A stretch of 64,000 nt of DNA from the NCBI RefSeq assembly GCF_003388735.1, contig NZ_QUBQ01000001.1, positions 2,356,001 to 2,420,000 on the forward strand. Reading direction: 5' to 3'. Below, in pieces: positions 57,900-64,000 of this stretch (positions within the stretch are counted from its first letter, which is position 1; the number at the start of each line of letters is the position of its first letter). The stretch comes from Paenibacillus paeoniae. Its GTDB lineage: Bacteria; Bacillota; Bacilli; Paenibacillales; Paenibacillaceae. Under the pieces are notes generated by a model that had not been told where the DNA came from, did not search any database, and worked only from the letters and a program-made list of their open reading frames with translations. The position numbers and the translations under genes were made by a program.

Positions 57900-60512
57900 C
57901 TAGATCCATTGCAGCTCTCTTGCTTTCGTAATAGCCTGCACTCTGTTCTTCACATTCAGCTTCTGATAGATATGATGACTGTAACGTTTGACCGTGCCCG
58001 GTGACAGGAACAAGATAGTTGCTATCTCCGAATTGGTACATCCATTGGCCATACATTTCAAGATATCGAGCTCGCGCGGGGTAAGCTTATCCACTTCAGT
58101 GCTCATGTCAGTACGATTCTCCGCCGAGCGCATTCCTATCTCCGCCTCAAATGCATCCAGCAGCTTCCTCACATACTGGCGAATGCTGCTTTCTAGACCA
58201 GTCGCCATGCGGTCCAGCAGCAATCTGCGTACCGCTTGCCCCTCATCCAAGAAAAGTCGAACATAACCTTCCGGCTCAGCAAGCCGCAGAACCTGGTCCA
58301 GTGCTTCAGTTGAGCTGGACTTCTTGCCTTGGCGGTCATAAGCGGAGGCCAGCAGCAAGCCGATCTCAATCCGGCTTCCTAGCCGATCTGCGCGAAACGC
58401 TGCCTTCTCGACTTGTCTAAGCTTGCGAATCGCTATATCCGTCTTCCCCTGCATGAGCCAAATTCGGGCGAGTGTCACATGCACATATTCCCGATCAACT
58501 GACGCTGATTCATGCGTGAGCATCGGGTAACGCGCTGCCCAGTCTTCTCCTTCGTTTGTCTTGCTTTGCATAAGCTTCAGCCTAACAAGCCGCGCCTCCA
58601 GCAGCATGCGCCAATGCGGCGTTTGCAGCTGATCAAGCTCCTTCATCGCATCATGAAGGCAGTCTCCCGCTCCCTTCCGATCCCCGCTGGCTTCCAGCAA
58701 TTTGGACAGCAAAATAATTGCAGGAACCCATACGCCGAGCCCGGAAGGCGTCGCTTGCGCTGACAATGCCATCTCCAGCAGCGGCTTTACATTGTCCAAC
58801 GCATTTCTTTCGTAATACAGATCAGCCAGAAACACAAGGCCATGTCCCTGCAGTGCGTGATGAATCGCTTCTCTTCGCCCCTCTGATTCCGCTACCTTAG
58901 CGGAGAGAGCTGCCATCTTATTCAGCCTGCCGCCGAAACCGATCGGTCCGCGATACAGCAGCGCTTCTCCCAAATTTACAACCTTTACAATCGAAGGAAA
59001 CAATCTCAACCCTTCGCGATTCCGGTCCAGCAGCTCTACGAAAGCTTCGATGTCGCCCCTGTAAAAGGCAATTGACGCCCGGTACATCCCCATACGCATC
59101 GTCAACTCGCGAGACGCTTCGTCAGACAAAACTCGTTGTTGCTCTCCAAGCACCACGAGTGCATCATTCAAGAGCGAATCCGCCTCTTGAACCCGGCCGG
59201 TCAACGCCAGCGTTCCTGCCTGGTAGTAGAACAAATCGGATCGCGGAACCATATGGGCAAGCGGAATTTGCGTCAGCCAAACCATCAACTCCAATTCGTG
59301 TCCGTTCTTGACGAGCATGGACAGATGGCGCTCGATTCGCTCTGCCGCCCAATCATAATCGCCCGCCTGCAAAGCATGGCGAATAGCTTCATCATATGCC
59401 TGGTTTTGGTCAAACCAGCGGGATGCGCGACGTTGGTACTCGCGTATCGTTCCTGCATCTTTCTTAACTTGCAAGCGGCTTCTTAATGCATCCACAAATA
59501 AGTGATGGTATCTGTACCACACACGACTATCGTCCAGAGGTATAAGAAAGAGATGGCTCTTCTCCAATCTATCCAGAAGCGCATGCGCATCTTGATTCGC
59601 TGTGATTGCATTGGCCAGTTCGGCAGTAAACCGATCGGCAATGGAGGTTAAAAGCAGGAAGTGAAGCAGCTGCTCATCCAGTCTGCCTAAGACCTCATCA
59701 GCCAAATAATCGAAAATATATCGATGGCTGCCGGAAAAAGCCTGAATGTAACCGCCGACATCCTGACGGTCTTGAAACGACATAAAGGCAAGAAGAAGTC
59801 CCGCAGCCCAACCCTCCGTTTTCTCTTCTAATAAGGCAAGCTCCTCCGCCGTAAGCGGATTCATAAGCATCATTCGTTGAAGCTCTTCGGCTTCCTCCAT
59901 CGTGAAGCGCAACTCTTCGGTGTTAAGCTGGGACAATTGTCTGCTCACACGCAGACGGGATAAGGGAAACGGCGGAATGTTCCGACTAATTAGGATGACA
60001 CGCAAAGAGGAAGGCACATGCTCCAGGAAGGCGGACATACTGTTATGAACAAGAGGATTGGAGACGCGATGATAATCGTCCATGACGAGTACGCAGGAAT
60101 CAGAAAGCTTGGACACAAGCTCCAAAACGGCCGAGAGAAGGGAATCAATGCCGGAATCTCCCGGCGACATGCGAAGATCCATCGTCTCCCTCATGGCCGG
60201 ATACTCCGCAAGCAGGGCGGCTGCGACCGTCCTCCAGAAGAGACTCGCACTCCTCTCACCCGTATCTAACGAGATCCAGACAGCCTTTTTGCCGCGAGTA
60301 TGAATCCAGGTACGGACAAGCGTGGATTTGCCATACCCCGCCGGAGCGGAAATAAGCGTCAGCTTACGGCTGACGCTTTCATCCAGGCGCTCAAGCAATC
60401 GCTCCCGAATGATATCATTCGGGGAAGCAGGCGGAACGATAATGTTCGCCTTCGGGACGATAGGCGAAGTTTGCGTATATTCCATATCGGATTGGGTAGG
60501 TTTCTTATGCAT
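57900..60512 (-). CDS. MalT-like LuxR-family ATP-dependent regulator
   Basis: An 870-residue STAND-type regulator. The N-terminal NTPase has Walker A A-P-A-G-Y-G-K-S-T and Walker B C-V-L-V-M-D-D-Y-H. Long helical repeats form a TPR-like sensor (about 350-790). The C-terminal LuxR helix-turn-helix is L-T-P-R-E-L-D-I-L-K-C-M-A, S-P-G-T-V-K-R-Y. Such proteins bind an inducer plus ATP, oligomerise and activate promoters. The ATG at 60512 with AAGAAGTGA upstream is preferred; the frame is open to 60710. It follows the two-component genes on the same strand by 109 bases. Confidence 0.88.
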   Translation of the reverse strand: MHKKPTQSDMEYTQTSPIVPKANIIVPPASPNDIIRERLLERLDESVSRKLTLISAPAGYGKSTLVRTWIHTRGKKAVWISLDTGERSASLFWRTVAAALLAEYPAMRETMDLRMSPGDSGIDSLLSAVLELVSKLSDSCVLVMDDYHRVSNPLVHNSMSAFLEHVPSSLRVILISRNIPPFPLSRLRVSRQLSQLNTEELRFTMEEAEELQRMMLMNPLTAEELALLEEKTEGWAAGLLLAFMSFQDRQDVGGYIQAFSGSHRYIFDYLADEVLGRLDEQLLHFLLLTSIADRFTAELANAITANQDAHALLDRLEKSHLFLIPLDDSRVWYRYHHLFVDALRSRLQVKKDAGTIREYQRRASRWFDQNQAYDEAIRHALQAGDYDWAAERIERHLSMLVKNGHELELMVWLTQIPLAHMVPRSDLFYYQAGTLALTGRVQEADSLLNDALVVLGEQQRVLSDEASRELTMRMGMYRASIAFYRGDIEAFVELLDRNREGLRLFPSIVKVVNLGEALLYRGPIGFGGRLNKMAALSAKVAESEGRREAIHHALQGHGLVFLADLYYERNALDNVKPLLEMALSAQATPSGLGVWVPAIILLSKLLEASGDRKGAGDCLHDAMKELDQLQTPHWRMLLEARLVRLKLMQSKTNEGEDWAARYPMLTHESASVDREYVHVTLARIWLMQGKTDIAIRKLRQVEKAAFRADRLGSRIEIGLLLASAYDRQGKKSSSTEALDQVLRLAEPEGYVRLFLDEGQAVRRLLLDRMATGLESSIRQYVRKLLDAFEAEIGMRSAENRTDMSTEVDKLTPRELDILKCMANGCTNSEIATILFLSPGTVKRYSHHIYQKLNVKNRVQAITKARELQWI

Positions 60513-60621
60513 CAAATCACTTCTTATGTCGAATTTGTTATCTTCAACATAAGAATGATTCGGGCATATGTCAATACTTTGGCTATATAAAAGCGTGTCC
60601 ATCTCCATGCTAAACCGGGTT

Positions 60622-61977
60622 TCATGCCGCTGACGGCAACTTAATCGAGATAACCGCACCGCCTGCCTTGCCATTGCCTGCCGCAATGGAGCCGCCGCAG
60701 CGCTCAACAATAGCTCGGGCTATGGCAAGTCCTAGCCCGGTATCTCCATCCTTTCCCCTTACGAATCGGTGGAAGAGCTGTGGAATTAAAGATTCTGCAA
60801 TGCCGCTGCCGTCATCCTCTACACTAATCCGAATTTGCCCCTCCACGACGCCTACCTTGATGCGAATTTCAGTCCGAGCATGGCGAGCCGCATTGGACAC
60901 GACGTTCAGAAGCGCCTGCAGAAGCTTATCCTTGTCGGCCAGAATCCTAAGTCCGGCAATCTTATCCTCTGCATAGTCAACCTGCAGCTTGATATCTTGG
61001 GCCAGCAGCAGCGGATTGATGCGCTCGACCGTCTCCGTCACGATCTCCTCCACCGTCACCGGCTCTGCCTTGAAGATATCCTCTTCGCTGTCCAGCTTCG
61101 CCAGCAGCGTCATCTCCGTCACGATCTTCGACAGTCTTCCGCTTTCGCTTATAATAACTTCCAGCCCCTTGCGCGCTCCTTCGCCCTCGAACACGCCGTC
61201 CTTTATTCCCTCCGCATAACCTGCGATCGACATTAGCGGCGTTTTGAGCTCATGCGACGCATTTTGGATAAATTGCTTCTGCACGCGGTTATAGCGGTCG
61301 AGCTCCACTGCCAATTCATGGACCGTCTCCGCCACAACGCCAATTTCGCCTCCGGCTTTGATCAGCTGGACATCGGCGAACTGGCGGCTTTTGACCTTTT
61401 TCAGCTCACTCTTCAGCTTAATAAGAGGAGTAATCAGCTTTTTGGTAATGATCAGGCTTGCCACATAAACCAAGATGCCAGCCGCGCATAACACGATCAG
61501 AAACCGCTCCAGCAGCGCTCGCTCGATCTCCTTGATTTGGCTCATCGGGGTAATCAGCGTAAGCTTGCCTTGAGGAATCGGTTGAATATCGACCAGGTAA
61601 CGGCTGTCGCTGCCGTTCCATATCTCCTTCAAACTTGTCGCCTCGGTAAAGCTCCCTGCCTCCACTAACTGAGTTTTCCCTGCCGTATGGACAGGGGTAT
61701 ACTCTGACAACACATTTCCGTCCGCATCGGAAATAATCGCTTCAACGCCATTCACAGGTATAGCTACGCCAGCAGTTATCTTTAAGTCTGCTGGAAGGGT
61801 AACTGGAGGCGCTACGGTCATCCTTTGCTGAATCGCTGCGCCAATCGCTGTCATGTCATCCCTCTGCTTGCCTACAAAATGATCCATCAACACATAGTGA
61901 ATAATCACACCTGTAAGCGATAGTACAATTAGAAGCAATGCTCCAAAAGCAAGGTTAATTTGATGAATGAGCCTCAT
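60622..61977 (-). CDS. Two-component sensor histidine kinase
   Basis: A 451-residue membrane kinase: helix 1 (about 9-28), an extracellular ~130-residue sensor, helix 2 (about 160-180), a HAMP linker (I-T-P-L-I-K-L-K-S-E), the phosphorylated His in N-A-S-H-E-L-K-T-P-L, and the ATPase boxes N-V-V-S-N-A-A-R-H-A, D-D-G-S-G-I and G-L-G-L-A-I-A. Its start overlaps the response regulator stop by four bases. The signal is unknown. Confidence 0.94.
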   Translation of the reverse strand: MRLIHQINLAFGALLLIVLSLTGVIIHYVLMDHFVGKQRDDMTAIGAAIQQRMTVAPPVTLPADLKITAGVAIPVNGVEAIISDADGNVLSEYTPVHTAGKTQLVEAGSFTEATSLKEIWNGSDSRYLVDIQPIPQGKLTLITPMSQIKEIERALLERFLIVLCAAGILVYVASLIITKKLITPLIKLKSELKKVKSRQFADVQLIKAGGEIGVVAETVHELAVELDRYNRVQKQFIQNASHELKTPLMSIAGYAEGIKDGVFEGEGARKGLEVIISESGRLSKIVTEMTLLAKLDSEEDIFKAEPVTVEEIVTETVERINPLLLAQDIKLQVDYAEDKIAGLRILADKDKLLQALLNVVSNAARHARTEIRIKVGVVEGQIRISVEDDGSGIAESLIPQLFHRFVRGKDGDTGLGLAIARAIVERCGGSIAAGNGKAGGAVISIKLPSAA

Positions 61978-62687
61978 CCCCGCTCGCCTCCTTCATGTCT
62001 TAACCTATAGCCATGACCCCATACGGCTTCGATGGGCAATTGCATTATTTTTTTGCGTATACGCTTCACCAGATGGTCTACCGCCCTGTCGCTGCCAAAA
62101 TAATCGTCGCCCCACACAATAGCAAGCAGATCATCCCTTGAGAATGCACGATTAGGATGCTGGGACAACGTGTGAAGCAAAGCAAATTCCTTCAGCGTTA
62201 TCTCCACCTCCGATCCATCCCAAAAAACGCGTCTCTCTTCTATAGAAAGCTTCAACTCGCCAATTGTGATATCGCTCGATGCAGGAGCATTCACAACTCC
62301 TTCATCACCTATTCTAACCTTGTACCATCGGTGGATCTGCCGCTTGACTCTAGCCACAAGCTCCCTTGGACTGAATGGTTTGACCATATAGTCATCACCG
62401 CCAAGCTCCAGCCCCATAATTTTGTCTACTTCATTATCCCTTGCTGAGATCATAATGATAGGCACATCGGCCTCACGCCGAACCGTACGGCAGAACTCGT
62501 ACCCATCCATCCCCGGAAGCATAATATCGAGCACCCACATATCCGGCGGATCATTCCTCCACAGCTCCAACGCTTCCTCAGCAGTGGCCAGCCCGATTGT
62601 CTCGAAGTCTTCACGCACCAGGTACGCTTCCACCAAATTTCTTATATGAAGGTCGTCATCTACGACAGCAATTCGATATGAACTCAT
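61974..62687 (-). CDS. OmpR-family response regulator
   Basis: A 237-residue regulator. The receiver has D-D-D near the start, the phosphoacceptor Asp in V-L-D-I-M-L-P-G-M-D-G, and the switch Lys in M-V-K-P-F-S. The winged helix shows E-F-A-L-L-H-T-L and W-G-H-G-Y-R-L. The ATG at 62687 has GGGAGG seven bases upstream. It is divergent from a secreted-protein gene at 62845, a plausible first target (inference). Confidence 0.94.
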   Translation of the reverse strand: MSSYRIAVVDDDLHIRNLVEAYLVREDFETIGLATAEEALELWRNDPPDMWVLDIMLPGMDGYEFCRTVRREADVPIIMISARDNEVDKIMGLELGGDDYMVKPFSPRELVARVKRQIHRWYKVRIGDEGVVNAPASSDITIGELKLSIEERRVFWDGSEVEITLKEFALLHTLSQHPNRAFSRDDLLAIVWGDDYFGSDRAVDHLVKRIRKKIMQLPIEAVWGHGYRLRHEGGERG

Positions 62688-62844
62688 TTCTTTTCCTCCC
62701 AGCATCGTCTTCCATCATTATAGCAAGGTGGACGAGTTGTTAGGGGGTTGCCATCGTTTTTCCACAATTCCACCAATGAACTGCCATCTCTCGCCTATAG
62801 ACTAGGACATGTAAGACAAACAAACAACCAAGGAGAGTGTTACC

Positions 62845-63516
62845 ATGAACAAAATGAAACTATTCAAGAGCGTTGCCGCTTCCACCCTGCTGCTATCCGC
62901 ATTTGCGAGCACATCGGTATTTGCAAATCCGAAGACGGTTCATATGCTCTCACACGGTTCCACGGTAAAAGTCGAAGGCAAAGCCATTAAGACAGATGGT
63001 GTCGCCGCACTGCAAGCTGTCATCCTCCCTGACCCGCTGGAGTTGGCTCGCCAGTATGCACCGGGTACGGTTGAAGATTGGGAAGCTACTATGAAGCAAT
63101 ATCATGAGCTTCTGAAAGATAAATTCAACATTTCGGCCGCAAGCGCTGACCAAGTAACTTTTTTAGAAGCTGTTCCAGTGGATGTCGCGAAGCTTTCCAA
63201 AGAAGCTGAAATCGGTACGTTTGAAGTGAAGGAAACGAAAATAGACTTAACCAGCGTCTCCGGTGTAACTGCTGCCGGCAAGACGGGCAGCTTCGTGGCG
63301 AGTGACATTAAGCTGGATGCGGGCAAGCCAATTGCGGAGGGCGAATTCGTCGCAACGAGTGCTGCAGTCAAGCCGTCCCCATTGTTCGAGATCCAACTTA
63401 AACTTGGCAAAGCTGTGGAGGATAAAGATGGGGCAGCTATTCGTGAAACGCTCACCGATTTGCTGAAACAGTACAAAGAAGAAATTAAACAACTGCAAGC
63501 TGAAGAAAAAGAATAA
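62845..63516 (+). CDS. Secreted protein of unknown function
   Basis: A 223-residue protein with a signal peptide (A-S-T-L-L-L-S-A-F-A-S-T-S-V-F-A, cleavage before N-P-K). The mature part has no recognised domain; it is Lys/Glu-rich, has alternating beta-like stretches at about 130-185 and a helical C-terminus (L-L-K-Q-Y-K-E-E-I-K-Q-L-Q-A-E-E). AAGGAG precedes the ATG. It is transcribed away from the two-component system and ends in a strong terminator. Confidence 0.8.
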   Translation: MNKMKLFKSVAASTLLLSAFASTSVFANPKTVHMLSHGSTVKVEGKAIKTDGVAALQAVILPDPLELARQYAPGTVEDWEATMKQYHELLKDKFNISAASADQVTFLEAVPVDVAKLSKEAEIGTFEVKETKIDLTSVSGVTAAGKTGSFVASDIKLDAGKPIAEGEFVATSAAVKPSPLFEIQLKLGKAVEDKDGAAIRETLTDLLKQYKEEIKQLQAEEKE

Positions 63517-63566
63517 AGAAAGCCCTATAGAGAGAAAACAATAGGCAGGTTAGAACCGGACTATAA

Positions 63567-63603
63567 GGAAAGCATGGCGCCAATGCGCCATGCTTTCCTT
63601 TTT
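63567..63603. terminator. Strong terminator between the secreted protein and bioB
   Basis: GGAAAGCATGGCGC/GCGCCATGCTTTCC, a 14-bp perfect stem with CAAT loop, followed by TTTTT on the plus strand. Confidence 0.93.
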
Positions 63604-63623
63604 AACATGCGGGTTAATTTCAG

Positions 63624-64000
63624 TCAGTTAGCGTCCTGCAGCAGACCGACACCGGCAATTTCCGGTTGTACTGGAACTGCATAACGCTCGATCTCAAAGC
63701 CCAAGTCTTCGATCATCCCATGATCGACTTCAACATCTTGACCTTCGGTTGTCAAATAATCACCAACAAAGAGCGAGTTGACCGCATACAGCGCCAACGG
63801 CTGAAGCGAACGCAGCCGAAGCTCCCGCCCTCCCGCTGCCCGTAATTCTTTCGCGGGGCAGAGCAAACGGAACAAGGCGAGCGTCTTGAGCGCCTTAAGC
63901 GGAGATATAGGCTTCGCGTGCTCCAGCGGCGTTCCCGGTATCGCATTCAGAAAGTTGATCGGAATGGAATCCGCATCAAGCTCGCGAAGCGTCATCGCCA
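63624..64000 (-). CDS. bioB: Biotin synthase, C-terminal part (5' end outside window)
   Basis: About 125 codons are visible, open to the window edge. [34 protein letters not shown] and [13 protein letters not shown] match the end of BioB, including the [2Fe-2S]-ligand Arg region. BioB is a radical SAM enzyme inserting sulfur into dethiobiotin. The Cx3Cx2C loop lies beyond the window. Confidence 0.92.
   Translation of the reverse strand, partial: AMTLRELDADSIPINFLNAIPGTPLEHAKPISPLKALKTLALFRLLCPAKELRAAGGRELRLRSLQPLALYAVNSLFVGDYLTTEGQDVEVDHGMIEDLGFEIERYAVPVQPEIAGVGLLQDAN

Overview
The window looks like chromosome from an endospore-forming member of the Paenibacillaceae (Paenibacillus or a close relative). 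The evidence is an alpha/beta-type small acid-soluble spore protein behind a sigma-G-like promoter, many Bacillales-type small genes (YtxH, DUF948, YpsA, YutE-like, DUF1450 and DUF1232 families), strong GGAGG ribosome sites, a preQ1-I riboswitch and intermediate GC. No rRNA, tRNA, CRISPR array or prophage was seen. The first and last genes run off the window.

Layout. 1-1.7 kb: 3' part of an LTA-synthase-like sulfatase. 1.9-4.5 kb: a decayed sugar-oxidation cluster (FAH-family hydrolase, truncated SDR, SMP-30 lactonase, solute-binding-protein remnant). 4.6-11 kb: housekeeping and stress genes (PDZ/Lon-like membrane protease, ADP-ribosyltransferase-like protein with an overlapping small partner, small conserved proteins, M14 peptidase, glutamate racemase, YtxH/DUF948 pair). 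11.3-21.5 kb: one long minus-strand nucleoside-salvage operon. It encodes a LacI regulator, ribokinase, BMP-type nucleoside ABC transporter, two nucleoside hydrolases and an ADP-ribosylglycohydrolase-family protein. It is read from a promoter whose -35 box sits inside a cre-like site. 21.7-27.5 kb: small regulators and membrane or secreted proteins. 27.7-30.4 kb: queCDEF behind a preQ1-I riboswitch. 30.4-43 kb: a J-like membrane protein, an ArsR-type regulator divergent from an alcohol dehydrogenase and aldo/keto reductase, a coiled-coil/DUF2325 protein, an esterase, an NlpC/P60 hydrolase, a ligase-like protein lacking its catalytic lysine, SASP, FabV and PRPP synthetase. 42.8-46.7 kb: UDP-sugar genes and a GH3 lipoprotein.

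46.7-55.2 kb is accessory in character. It has low-complexity tandem repeats of three unit lengths (8, 7 and 15 bp), a degenerate IS1595-like transposase under a LexA-box-like palindrome, and a 23-nt dispersed repeat that occurs as two inverted pairs, each enclosing a tandem-repeat block. Between these blocks lie a glcDF glycolate oxidase operon with a divergent GntR regulator and a self-regulated VOC-TetR operon. 55.2-64 kb: a UvrA2-like ATPase, a MalT-like LuxR regulator, a two-component system with a divergent secreted protein, and the 3' end of bioB.

Connections. The nucleoside operon yields ribose 5-phosphate through ribokinase, the substrate of the PRPP synthetase at 41.8 kb. The que operon makes queuosine precursors under preQ1 feedback. 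Start codons were chosen by Shine-Dalgarno spacing. Where that differs from the longest open frame, the entry says so.
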